Assembly: GCF_002911015.1 (NCBI RefSeq)
Contig: NZ_KZ626930.1
Span: 1-33,626, forward strand
From: Streptomyces populi
Lineage (GTDB): Bacteria > Actinomycetota > Actinomycetes > Streptomycetales > Streptomycetaceae
Length of the DNA: 33,626 nucleotides
Reading direction: 5' to 3'
Positions 14,292 to 22,146 of this stretch are shown piece by piece. The notes beneath the pieces were generated by a model. The model searched no databases, was not told the DNA's origin, and saw only the letters and a program-made list of their open reading frames with translations. Both the position numbers and the translations under genes were made by a program. Within the stretch, counting starts at the first letter, position 1; the number at the start of each line of letters is the position of its first letter.

Positions 14292-15074
14292 ATGCTCGGT
14301 ACAGACTTCAGCACCGGATCGCCCAACTGGCTCGACCTCGGCAGCCCCGACACCGAAGCGGCCGCCGCGTTCTACGGCGCCGTCTTCGGCTGGCGGTTCG
14401 CCTCCGCCGGACCGGAAGCGGGCGGGTACGGGTTCTTCCAGGTCGGCGGGAAGACCGTCGCCGCGCTCGGGCCGCTCACCCAGGAGGGGGCGAAGTCCGC
14501 CTGGATGATCCACTTCAAGGCCGATGACATCCGGGCCACCGTCTCGGCCGTCACGGCCGGCGGCGGTGCCGTGCGGGTGGAGCCCATGGACGTCATGGGT
14601 GAGGGTCATCTGGCCCAGGTCACCGACCCGCAGGGCGCCGAGTTCGCACTCTGGCAACCCGGGAGGACCGTCGGACTGGAACTCGCCTCCGCCCCGAACA
14701 CACTGCTCTGGGCAGAGCTGCACGTACCCGACCCCCTCGCCGCCATCGCCTTCTACCAGGGCCTCTTCGGCTGGCGCAGCCAGGACATGCAGACCCCCGG
14801 CATGACGTACCGGGTACTGAGCACCAAGGACGGCGACCAGCAGGAGGCCTCCTTCGGCGGAGTCGCGCCGACGGGCGACGGAGCGACCGAACAGCCCCGC
14901 TGGGTGCCCTACTTCCACGCGGAGGACGCCGACGCCACGGCCGCGTCCGCCACGGCGAACGGTGGATCCGTTCTGATGCCGACGGCAGACGTGCCGGAGG
15001 TCGGCAGGATCGCCTGGCTCGCGGACCCCTTCGGCGCGGCGTTCGCGCTGCTGAAGCCCGACCCGCGGATGTGA
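14292..15074 (+). CDS. Two-domain VOC (glyoxalase-like) protein
   Basis: The 260-residue protein contains two tandem VOC domains. The first (about 10-125) opens WLDLGSPDTEAAAAFYGAVFGW and the second (about 140-258) opens WAELHVPDPLAAIAFYQGLFGW, each followed by the paired-strand motif. Each half ends in the D-P-x-G-A-x-F-A-L pattern. This architecture is common in streptomycete glyoxalase/hydroxylase-like and antibiotic-resistance-like proteins; the substrate is unknown. The start has GGAGGA upstream. It lies on the plus side of operator block A and may belong to the same regulon. Confidence 0.92.
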   Translation: MLGTDFSTGSPNWLDLGSPDTEAAAAFYGAVFGWRFASAGPEAGGYGFFQVGGKTVAALGPLTQEGAKSAWMIHFKADDIRATVSAVTAGGGAVRVEPMDVMGEGHLAQVTDPQGAEFALWQPGRTVGLELASAPNTLLWAELHVPDPLAAIAFYQGLFGWRSQDMQTPGMTYRVLSTKDGDQQEASFGGVAPTGDGATEQPRWVPYFHAEDADATAASATANGGSVLMPTADVPEVGRIAWLADPFGAAFALLKPDPRM

Positions 15075-15214
15075 CGCTCCGGCAGGTACGGCCCGTCCGG
15101 CCGGGTGAACCGCACCACCGGGGAGGGCCGGTGACGACAGGCCGGCGTCCACGGGCGTCACCGGACACGGAACGCCGCCGGACGCTTCGCCCCGTGGCCC
15201 GAGCGGCCGAGCGG

Positions 15215-15769
15215 TCAGGCGGCGCGGCAGAGCGCCGCCCGACCGTCCGACGCCGTGGCACGGACCGTGGGTACGGGGCGGGTGACGCGGACGTCGGCCG
15301 CGTCCCGCGCGTGGTCGCGGTGGACGGTGGCCGCATTCCGCGTGTGGTCGCGCGCGAAGACGACGAGACGCAGGGCCACGAACCGCGCGGCACCGGCGAG
15401 CGCGGAGGCCGACAGGTAGACGGCCTGCTCGAGCACCGCGCCGGGCACCGCCACCAGTTGGTGCAGGACGAGCATCGCCCCGCAGGTCGCCGCATAGGTG
15501 GCCACGGCGGACCCGGCCGACTGCACGTGCTGGCGCCAGGTCGCGCGCCGGCCGGCTCCGAAGGTGAAGCGGGCGTGCAGTTCGGTGGCGAGGAGGGTGG
15601 AGGCCGCGGTGATCAGGGCGTTGGCCAGCCCCCAGGGGACCCAGGAGGCGAGGGCCGCCACGGAGAGACTGGAGGCGAGCCCCACTCCCCCGCCGCAGAG
15701 CACGAAGCGGGCGAAGGCGGCGAGGGCGCCGGGTGCGGCGGTCCGCCGCCGGTTCCGTGCCGTCTTCAC
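15215..15769 (-). CDS. GtrA-family membrane protein
   Basis: The 184-residue protein has about four hydrophobic helices in the GtrA layout. It shows FARFVLCGGGVGLASSLSVAAL at the first helix, an N-A-L-I-T/ATEL-HARFTF motif in the middle, and an R-F-V-A-L-R-L-V-V-F end of helix 4. GtrA proteins move polyprenyl-linked sugars or partner with glycosyltransferases across the membrane. The start is taken as GTG at 15769, after GGTGGGGATC. The frame stays open upstream to 16042 but crosses operator block B, so those starts are rejected. Its predicted promoter lies in block B. The C-terminal tail (about 50 residues) is Arg/Ala/Thr-rich. Confidence 0.8.
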   Translation of the reverse strand: MKTARNRRRTAAPGALAAFARFVLCGGGVGLASSLSVAALASWVPWGLANALITAASTLLATELHARFTFGAGRRATWRQHVQSAGSAVATYAATCGAMLVLHQLVAVPGAVLEQAVYLSASALAGAARFVALRLVVFARDHTRNAATVHRDHARDAADVRVTRPVPTVRATASDGRAALCRAA

Positions 15770-15863
15770 GATCCCCACCCCTTTGGCCGCCCGCTCGGTC
15801 CGCTCGTTTCCCAGGACGTGCGCTTCTCGATCCACAAGACCCCGCCCACAGTTTCCCACATCG

Positions 15864-16017
15864 GAAACGCTACGTTGCTTTCCATACCCGGGCAACATAT
15901 TTATCGCATCAAACCCGAATAAGCACAGGTAGATTGATGAAAAGTGTTGCAACGACTTCAGCGATAACGCAACGTCAAGCATTCCGATCATTGCAATGAG
16001 CGAGAAGTGAACGCTAT
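15864..16017. promoter_or_regulatory. Multi-site operator block B (copy of block A at 13886)
   Basis: Boxes in order are CTACGTTGC-N13-GCAAC (15870-15896), GTTGCAAC (15946-15953), GCAACG (15969-15974) and ATTGCAAT (15990-15997). These have the same distances as in block A. The minus promoter for GtrA has -35 TTGCCC (15895-15890), a 17-bp spacer and -10 TAGCGT (15872-15867). The plus promoter for the MarR-type gene has -35 TTGCAA (15991-15996), an 18-bp spacer and -10 TATAGT (16015-16020). The boxes overlap the promoter elements on both sides, which fits repression and autoregulation. Confidence 0.7.
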
Positions 16018-16065
16018 AGTGCGGGAGGTCAGGGACCGCCACGACGGATCACCGAGGAGGCCTCG

Positions 16066-16821
16066 ATGCCGGGAGGCAGGCTCACCCAGCAGGAACGCCA
16101 GCAGATCGCATCGGGACTGGCCGACAGCCTCCCCTACGCCGAGATCGCCCGGAGCCTGGGCCGTCCCACCTCGACGGTCACGCGTGAGGTGATGCGCAAC
16201 GGCGGCCCCACCGCCTACCGTGCCAACCTGGCCCACCGCGCCACCGAACGCCGCGCCCACCGGCGCAGGACCGCGCCCTCCCGCGGACCGGAGTCGGCCC
16301 CCCAGCCGCACGGACGCGACGCCGAAGCCGTGGCCGAGTACGAGGAGACGTTCACCACCGTTCTCATGGCATCGGGCATGTCCAGGATCCCGGCCCGGGT
16401 GCTGACCTGTCTGTTCACCTCCGACACGGGCAGCCTCACCGCGTCCCAGCTCGCCCGGCGACTCCAGGTCAGCCCGGCGTCCATCTCCAAGGCCATCACG
16501 TTCCTGGAGAGCCAGAGCCTCGTCCGCCGGGAACGCGACGAAGGCCGCCGCGACCGCTACATCGTCGACAACGACCTCTTCTACCAGGCGACGATCGCCA
16601 GCGCGCGGGCCAACGACGAGGTCGTCCGGACCGCCCGCCAGGGCGTCGCCGTCCTCGGCCGCGGCACCCCCGCCGCCACCCGCCTGGAAAACGTCGCCCG
16701 CTTCCTCGACTTCATCAGCGAAAGCATCGTCCGCGCCGCCGAACAGGCCCGCGAAGTCCTCCACGCAGGTCCCGGAACGGCCCCGGAGGACGCCCCCCGG
16801 GTCAGCCCTGGAGACGATTGA
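16066..16821 (+). CDS. MarR/GbsR-type regulator fused to an IS30-transposase-like HTH domain
   Basis: The 251-residue protein has two DNA-binding parts. Residues about 5-70 read LTQQERQQIASGLADSLPYA with EIARSLGRPTSTVTREVMRN and a YRANLAHRATERRAHRRR tail. This is the HTH_38 domain found at the N-terminus of IS30-family transposases. Residues about 95-215 form a MarR/GbsR winged helix (IPARVLTCLFTSDTGSLTAS, QLARRLQVSPASISKAITFL, LVRRERDEGRRDRYIV) with a helical dimer region. There is no DDE catalytic domain. GAGGAGG precedes the ATG. Its promoter lies in operator block B, so autoregulation is likely, and block A is the probable second target. No transposon ends are seen. Confidence 0.9.
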   Translation: MPGGRLTQQERQQIASGLADSLPYAEIARSLGRPTSTVTREVMRNGGPTAYRANLAHRATERRAHRRRTAPSRGPESAPQPHGRDAEAVAEYEETFTTVLMASGMSRIPARVLTCLFTSDTGSLTASQLARRLQVSPASISKAITFLESQSLVRRERDEGRRDRYIVDNDLFYQATIASARANDEVVRTARQGVAVLGRGTPAATRLENVARFLDFISESIVRAAEQAREVLHAGPGTAPEDAPRVSPGDD

Positions 16822-16965
16822 CGACCAGGGTCACCGCGGGCCCCGCCTCACCGGCCCCACCGGCTCACGGAACGGCGCACCGCCCGGGCGATCCCCCGCC
16901 TCGGCCCTCCTCGTCTACACGCATCCGATCCGGGTACCCGGGGAGCCTCTTCCACGAGCGAGGTG

Positions 16966-17991
16966 ATGAAGGTGGCGTCGACTCCGCACCGGTCGGATCT
17001 GGACGGGCTCTCCGCACTGGTCACGGGTGGGTCCAGAGGGCTGGGGCTGCTGCTGTCCGCACGACTGGCCCGGCGCGGATGCCGGGTCACGATGGCGGCT
17101 CGCGACGAGGACGAGCTGCGACGCGGTGCCGAATGGATCGAGGAGAGGACCGGCGTGGCCGTCTCCACCGCCGTGTGTGACGTCCGTGACCTGCGCGCGG
17201 TGGAATCAACGGTCCGGCAGGCGGACGACCGGCACGGTGGGCTGGACATCGTCGTCGCCAACGCGGGTGTCATCCAGGTGGCCCCGGTGGCGTCGCTCGA
17301 CAGCGGAGCCTTCGAGGACGCCATGGCCACCATTTTCGGCGGCACCGTGAACACCGCCATGGCGGCGCTCCCCCGTCTGCGCGCGAGCGGGGCCGGGGGC
17401 CGGCTGTGCCTCATCGGTTCCATCGGCGGGCTGCTCGCCGTTCCGCACCTGCTGCCCTACTCGTGCGCCAAGGCCGCCGTCGCGGCGCTGGGCGAGGGGA
17501 TGCGGGCCGAGACGGCCGGCGGCGATCTCAGCGTGACGACGGTCCATCCCGGGCTGATGCGCACCGGCTCGCATCTCCAGGCCGAGTTCGGCGGCCGGTC
17601 CTCCAAGGAGTTCGCCTGGTTCTCCGCGCTCTCGGGGACGCCCGTCGTCTCGATGGACGCCGATCGCGCGGCGGAGCGCATCGTGCGGGCCCTGGAGAAG
17701 CGCAGGACCCGGCTGGTCCTCACTCCGGCGGCGCGTGCCGCCTCGGTGGCGCACGGCGTGGCACCGGCCACGGTCACCCGGCTCAGCGGGCTCGTCGCCC
17801 GGCTCCTGCCCCCGCCGCCGACAGGGGGCGGCGCCGCCGGCAGAGCGGGGGACGGCATCGAGCAGGGTCACGGCGTCGACCGCGGTGCCCCCACGTGGAC
17901 GGAGAGGGTACGCAGGCTGGGCAGCAGCCTCAACGACCGGGCGGCACACCGCTACAACCAGCGGATTCCGGGACCGCCGACCAGCGCCTGA
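16966..17991 (+). CDS. Short-chain dehydrogenase/reductase (classical SDR)
   Basis: The protein of about 341 residues has the cofactor motif TGGSRGLG, the NAGV motif (VVANAGV) and the catalytic SIGG...PYSCAK (Ser, then Tyr-x-x-x-Lys). A non-standard C-terminal extension of about 90 residues is rich in Gly, Pro and Arg. Such SDRs oxidise or reduce alcohols and ketones; the substrate is unknown. The start is uncertain among GTG 16963, ATG 16966 and GTG 16972. The last has the best spacing to GAGG at 16960. Confidence 0.88.
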   Translation: MKVASTPHRSDLDGLSALVTGGSRGLGLLLSARLARRGCRVTMAARDEDELRRGAEWIEERTGVAVSTAVCDVRDLRAVESTVRQADDRHGGLDIVVANAGVIQVAPVASLDSGAFEDAMATIFGGTVNTAMAALPRLRASGAGGRLCLIGSIGGLLAVPHLLPYSCAKAAVAALGEGMRAETAGGDLSVTTVHPGLMRTGSHLQAEFGGRSSKEFAWFSALSGTPVVSMDADRAAERIVRALEKRRTRLVLTPAARAASVAHGVAPATVTRLSGLVARLLPPPPTGGGAAGRAGDGIEQGHGVDRGAPTWTERVRRLGSSLNDRAAHRYNQRIPGPPTSA

Positions 17992-18098
17992 CCGGCCGTG
18001 CGCGGCCGGAGCCCGCCGCCGGGCACCCGGGACAGGGGTGTCGTACCACCGGTGCGGGGAACCCAGGCCGGTGTCACCGACCGGAAGGGTCTGCCGCC

Positions 18099-18899
18099 GT
18101 GATCATCGTCGCCGCGTCGTTGCTGCCCGCGCTGGGCCTTCTGCTCTACGGAATGGACCGCGTCGAGGACTGGCTCCGAGGCAGCCCCTCGACGGCACGC
18201 CACGCTCGCGGGCGTCATCTGCGTCCGGTCCACGGCCCAGGCCGGCCGCGGGGCCCGGCCGACCGGGCGCCGCGGCACTTCGACGCCGCCTCGGACGACG
18301 CGCGGGAAGCGGCCTCACCGGGCGCGGAGGGCCTGGTCCCGGGACCCGGCACGGGCCAGCGCCAGCACACTCAGGCCGAACATCAGGACACCCAGGGGGA
18401 CATGGGCCGACGGGACGTGCGCGATGCCGAGCACGACCTGGATCGAGGCCAGTACGAGGAAGCCCGACGCGTGCCGGACGGGCCGGAGCGAACCGCCGCC
18501 CGGCTTCCACGCCAGCACCGCCGCGAGCACGTACAGCATCGACGCCCCGTACATCACCCGCGCTCCGACGCCGTGCAGCGTCTCTCCGTAGGACGCCGTC
18601 AGCAACAGACCGGCGGAGACCGCCTGGAGGAAGATGGTCAGGGTCTGCAGGGCGACGGCGATCCGCAGGAACGAGGAGCCGTGCCGTGCGCTCGCCGTCG
18701 TCGTCACCTCAGTGGCCATGTCGCCGTCTCCTTTTCCGTCCTCGGGCAGCAGATCGACAAGGTCTCGTCGGTCCGACGACGCAGGCATGCGAAAGGTAAG
18801 GCGAGGGGGCGGCCGGAAGTATGGAAGGTGCCGGGACCGGGGTGGCCGGCGAGCGACGCCGACTGGTCAATGTCGCCTACCGGTTGCTCGGTTCGGTGA
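18099..18899 (+). CDS. Small membrane-anchored ORF without a timely stop codon
   Basis: A GTG start at 18099, with GGAAGGG about ten bases upstream, opens VIIVAASLLPALGLLLYGMD followed by RVEDWL. This hydrophobic N-terminus looks like a short streptomycete single-pass protein of about 60-75 residues. The frame then has no stop until 18899, running antisense through the whole membrane-protein gene at 18315-18719 and into the sigma-factor gene. I think only the first 70 or so codons are authentic and the natural stop has been lost, or the ORF is a remnant. The downstream two-thirds look like antisense sequence. Confidence 0.3.
   Translation: MIIVAASLLPALGLLLYGMDRVEDWLRGSPSTARHARGRHLRPVHGPGRPRGPADRAPRHFDAASDDAREAASPGAEGLVPGPGTGQRQHTQAEHQDTQGDMGRRDVRDAEHDLDRGQYEEARRVPDGPERTAARLPRQHRREHVQHRRPVHHPRSDAVQRLSVGRRQQQTGGDRLEEDGQGLQGDGDPQERGAVPCARRRRHLSGHVAVSFSVLGQQIDKVSSVRRRRHAKGKARGRPEVWKVPGPGWPASDADWSMSPTGCSVR
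18315..18719 (-). CDS. Four-helix integral membrane protein of unknown function
   Basis: The 134-residue protein has four predicted membrane helices (about residues 17-37, 52-68, 80-97 and 105-123). A short polar N-terminus precedes them and an Arg-rich C-terminus follows. The start at 18719 has AAGGAGA seven bases upstream. It is divergent from the SigJ/ECF41 gene with a gap of about 100 bp. That position suggests it could be a target or partner of the sigma factor, but it resembles no anti-sigma factor I know. Confidence 0.75.
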   Translation of the reverse strand: MATEVTTTASARHGSSFLRIAVALQTLTIFLQAVSAGLLLTASYGETLHGVGARVMYGASMLYVLAAVLAWKPGGGSLRPVRHASGFLVLASIQVVLGIAHVPSAHVPLGVLMFGLSVLALARAGSRDQALRAR

Positions 18900-19771
18900 C
18901 CGAGGCGGAGGACGCGGTCCAGGACGCCTACACACGCTGGTACGGGCTGCCGCCGGGCCGGCGGGAGGAGATCCTCTCTCCCGGCGCCTGGTTGACGACG
19001 GTGACCAGCCGCATCTGTCTGGACCTGCTCGGTTCGGCGCGGGCCCGCCGTGAACGCCATGTCGGCGCGTGGCTGCCCGAACCGCTGCCCGACCGCACCG
19101 AGCGGGACCACACGGCCGGAGCCGGCCCCACCGGCCCCTCGGACCCCGCGGACCATATCGTCCTGGACGAGTCGGTGGCCATGGCCTTCCTCGTGGTCCT
19201 GGAGTCGATGACGCCCGCGGAGCGGGTGGCGTTCGTCCTGCACGACGTCTTCCGGTACCCGTTCGCGGAGATCGCCGACGTTCTCGGCCGTACCCCCGCG
19301 GCCTGCAAGCAGCTTGCGGCCTCCGCCCGACGGCGGGCGGGCGGCGCGCGCACCCCGGTGGCGGCCACCGGCCGGGCCGAGGTGGTGAGGCACGTCAAAG
19401 AGGCGTGGGAGACCAAGGACATCGCGGCCCTCGTCGGTCTCCTCGACCCGGCCGCCGTGATGACCGCCGACGGCGGCGGCACGGTCGGCGCCGTACCGCA
19501 CCCGGTCGAGGGCGGCGCGCGCATCGCCCGGTACATGGTCGCCATCGCCGACAGGGCTCCGGGGCTCGAACTCCTGGAGCGGTCGGTCAACGGGGTTCCG
19601 GGTCTGGTGGCCCGGCGTGCCGGCGTCGTCATGACCGTGGCCGCGTTCGACGTCTCCGACGGGCGCGTCACCCGGATCTGGGCGGTCCGCAACCCGGAGA
19701 AGCTGCGAGCGTGGTCGCGGCAGGAACCACCACTGCAGCCGCGGGTGGAGCCCTCCTCGCGCCTGGCGTGA
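18821..19771 (+). CDS. sigJ: ECF41-group RNA polymerase sigma factor (SigJ type)
   Basis: The 316-residue protein has sigma region 2 (VNVAYRLLGSVTEAEDAVQD, about 16-35) and region 4 (MTPAERVAFVLHDVFRYPFA with EIADVLGRTPAACKQLASSAR-like helix, about 130-170). A C-terminal SnoaL-like domain of about 115 residues follows. The three ECF41 hallmark motifs are present: WLPEPL in the linker (84-89), DGGG (217-220) and NPEKL (291-295). In this group the C-terminal extension acts as a built-in regulator instead of a separate anti-sigma factor. The usual partner gene (a carboxymuconolactone decarboxylase, oxidoreductase or epimerase) is not adjacent. The divergent neighbour is a four-helix membrane protein. 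The ribosome binding site is weak and close to the ATG at 18821. Confidence 0.92.
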   Translation: MEGAGTGVAGERRRLVNVAYRLLGSVTEAEDAVQDAYTRWYGLPPGRREEILSPGAWLTTVTSRICLDLLGSARARRERHVGAWLPEPLPDRTERDHTAGAGPTGPSDPADHIVLDESVAMAFLVVLESMTPAERVAFVLHDVFRYPFAEIADVLGRTPAACKQLAASARRRAGGARTPVAATGRAEVVRHVKEAWETKDIAALVGLLDPAAVMTADGGGTVGAVPHPVEGGARIARYMVAIADRAPGLELLERSVNGVPGLVARRAGVVMTVAAFDVSDGRVTRIWAVRNPEKLRAWSRQEPPLQPRVEPSSRLA

Positions 19772-20138
19772 CCCGTCGGGCATGACCCGCCGCCCGATCA
19801 CCGGGTTCGCGGGCCCGCTCCCGTACCGTCCCGCCGCCCTTCGACCGGTGGGAGGCACCACCGTTCCGGGAACGGGAAGCGCTGCCCGGTCGGCCGCGGA
19901 CCGTCCGCCGCGGCGACGGCGAACCGCTCGACGGCGGTGTCACCGAAGGCGGACCCGGGCGCGGGCGGAAGCCGGCAGACCCTGCCGGGACCGGCAGATC
20001 AGGTTCCGCGAAGGTCCTCCCGATCCGGTGAGGACTCTGGTGTTCTCGCGCGTCCTGTGCTCCCCTGATTGATACAGAGAGCCTCAATTTGTTTCATCGT
20101 ATCGAACCGGCCATGGACCCGAGGAGGAGTTCAGCCCG
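19772..20138. other. Intergenic stretch before lcp
   Basis: No supported gene. It holds a 15-bp palindrome CCGTTCC-G-GGAACGG (19861-19875) of unknown role. Near the end is an AT-rich promoter-like zone (20066-20105) with TTGATA (20069-20074). Inverted GATAC (20071-20075) and GTATC (20099-20103) half-sites lie there too, a plausible operator for an unlinked regulator of lcp. Confidence 0.45.
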
Positions 20139-21362
20139 ATGGACGGACTCAGCAGGCGCAAGATGTTGATGACAGGAGGGGCCTTGGGGGCCCTCGGAGC
20201 ACTGGGCGCGGCCACGCCCGCCGACGCCCGGCCCCCGTGGACGTGGGCGCCGAGCAGTTCGGTGGCGAACTCGGGCGCGGGAGCCGACCCGCAGTGGGTG
20301 TGGGACGAGGAGGCCGACCCCGTGCTCGCGGCCGTCCTCGACCGCGGCGGCATCGCCGCGATCAACGAGCAACTGGCCACCTGGACCCGCAACGACCAGG
20401 CGCTGCCCACCGGACTCCCCGCGGACCTGCGGGAGTTCATGAACACCGCCCGCCAACTGCCTTCCTGGGCGGACAGGGACAAACTCGACCGCGCCTCCCG
20501 GATCAACGCGAAGAAGGGCATCTACATAGGAGCGCTCTACGGCCTCGGCAGCGGCCTGATGAGCACCGCCATCCCCCGGGAGTCGCGCGCCGTCTACTAC
20601 TCCAAGGGCGGCGCCGACATGAAGGACCGCATCGCCAAGACGGCGAAACTCGGCTACGACATCGGGGCCACGGACGCCTACCTGCCGCAGGGCTCGATGA
20701 TCGTGACCGCGGTGAAGACGCGGATGGTGCACGCGGCGGTACGGCACCTGCTGCCGCAGTCCCCGGCCTGGACCCAGACCAGCGGCGGTCAGACGACACC
20801 GATCAGCCAGGCGGACATCCTGGTCACCTGGCACAGCCTCGCCACGTTCGTCATGCGCAAGATGAAGGAGTGGGGCGTCCGGATCAGCGCCGACGACGCG
20901 GCCGCGTATCTGCACGTGTGGCAGGTCAGCGCCCACATGCTCGGGGTGCGCGACGAGTACGTCCCGGCCTCCTGGGACGCGGCCGACGCCCAGTCCAGGC
21001 AGCTCCTCGACCCGGTGCTGGCCTCCACCCCCGAGGGGAAGGCGCTGACCGACGTCCTCCTGGGCATCGTGGCCCAACTCGACGCCGGTCTGACCCGACC
21101 CCTGATCAGCGCGTTCTCCCGGTACACGCTCGGCGACCGGATCGGCGACATGATCGGTCTCTCCCGGGAGCCGATCCTGGAACCGCTGATCGCGACCGCC
21201 TGGCCGCTCCTGGTGGCCTTCCGCGAGGGTCTGATCCCCCTTCCCGCGATCCCGGCGATCGCCTGGACCCTGGAGGAAGCCCTCCGCCGGTTCGTCCTGG
21301 TCTTCCTCAACGAGGCGCGGCCGATCGCCATCACGATCCCGGACACGAACCGCCCCTCCTGA
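20139..21362 (+). CDS. lcp: Latex-clearing protein (secreted rubber oxygenase, DUF2236)
   Basis: The 407-residue protein has a twin-arginine signal (SRRKMLMTGGALGALGALGA, ending near residue 30), so it would be exported folded with its haem. Residues known to be essential in Lcp of Streptomyces sp. K30 (also 407 residues) fall at the same numbers: Arg164, Lys167 and Thr168 in the MKDRIAKT segment, and the axial haem ligand His198 in KTRMVHAAVRH, with His203 after it. Lcp is a b-type cytochrome that cleaves poly(cis-1,4-isoprene) to oligo-isoprenoid aldehyde/ketones. GAGGAGGAG lies nine bases before the ATG. No oxiAB-like aldehyde dehydrogenase and no adjacent TetR regulator are seen. Neighbours are unrelated. 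Confidence 0.93.
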   Translation: MDGLSRRKMLMTGGALGALGALGAATPADARPPWTWAPSSSVANSGAGADPQWVWDEEADPVLAAVLDRGGIAAINEQLATWTRNDQALPTGLPADLREFMNTARQLPSWADRDKLDRASRINAKKGIYIGALYGLGSGLMSTAIPRESRAVYYSKGGADMKDRIAKTAKLGYDIGATDAYLPQGSMIVTAVKTRMVHAAVRHLLPQSPAWTQTSGGQTTPISQADILVTWHSLATFVMRKMKEWGVRISADDAAAYLHVWQVSAHMLGVRDEYVPASWDAADAQSRQLLDPVLASTPEGKALTDVLLGIVAQLDAGLTRPLISAFSRYTLGDRIGDMIGLSREPILEPLIATAWPLLVAFREGLIPLPAIPAIAWTLEEALRRFVLVFLNEARPIAITIPDTNRPS

Positions 21363-21518
21363 ACCCCCCGAACCGCACCGACAGTCCGGCACCGCGCCGG
21401 CCCACGTCCGCTGCCGGGGGCGGCAGTCCACCCACCGCCCACCGCCCACCGCCCCTGGCAGCACTCCCCCGCACGCGCCCCCGAACCGGGCCGCGCACAG
21501 AGGCACCGGTGACGCCGG

Positions 21519-22103
21519 TCAGGCAGCGGAGCCGGGACCGGGCGGGATGTGGACGGTCATGATCAGGTGGCAGGTCCGGTCGCCCGAGCCGCGGTAGGCG
21601 TGGGGGGCGTCGCCGTCGAAGGTGGCGGTCTGCCCGGTCTCCACGGCGTGCTCGGCGCCGTCGACGACGAGCACCATCCGTCCCGCGGTGACGCTGACGG
21701 TCTCCACGACGCCCGCCTGGTGCGGGTGGCTGGAGTACTCCTCGCCCGGTTCCAGCCTCCAGCGCCAGACCTCCACCGGGGCCGGTCCCGCCGTGGTCAG
21801 CATGAGCCGCGCCTCACCGCCCCTCTCCCCCGCCCACAAGGGCATGACGGCATCGGCGGACACGACCCGGACACGGCCCTCGGCCGGTCCTTCCATCAGC
21901 GCGGACACCGAGACGCCCAGGGTGTCGGCGAGGCGGACCAGGGTGGCGAAGTTCGGGTTGCCCTGGGCCTTCTCCAGCCCGACCAGGGCACCCTTGCTGA
22001 CCTTGGCGCGGCGGCCGAGTTCGTCCAGGGACAGCCCGGCACGGGTACGGGCACTCCTGACGTTGTGCGCGAGTGCCCGCAGTGCCGCCTCGGTCTCGGC
22101 CAT
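21519..22103 (-). CDS. XRE-family regulator with C-terminal cupin domain
   Basis: The 194-residue protein has an HTH_XRE domain (NVRSARTRAGLSLDELGRRA, KVSKGALVGLEKAQGNPNFA, about 15-70). A cupin (about 110-185) follows, with the EEYSSHPHQAG metal-site region and the GDAPHAYRG motif. Regulators of this design bind a small ligand in the cupin and usually control an adjacent amino-acid or amine transport/catabolism operon. It is divergent from the EamA exporter. The 118-bp gap contains three phased repeats that are its likely binding sites. GAAGGGG lies upstream of the ATG. Confidence 0.93.
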   Translation of the reverse strand: MAETEAALRALAHNVRSARTRAGLSLDELGRRAKVSKGALVGLEKAQGNPNFATLVRLADTLGVSVSALMEGPAEGRVRVVSADAVMPLWAGERGGEARLMLTTAGPAPVEVWRWRLEPGEEYSSHPHQAGVVETVSVTAGRMVLVVDGAEHAVETGQTATFDGDAPHAYRGSGDRTCHLIMTVHIPPGPGSAA

Positions 22104-22146
22104 CGCTTCACCCCTTCAGACAGATGGATCACTGCACTGCACCGTG

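Noticed and set aside
15770..16042. N-terminal extension of the GtrA frame
   Set aside because: The extension would translate across operator block B and its promoters; the GTG at 15769 has a better site and starts just before the first membrane helix.
16066..16275. IS30 insertion sequence
   Set aside because: Only the HTH_38 head is present. The catalytic DDE domain is absent, the frame continues into a MarR domain, and no terminal inverted repeats or target duplications were seen.
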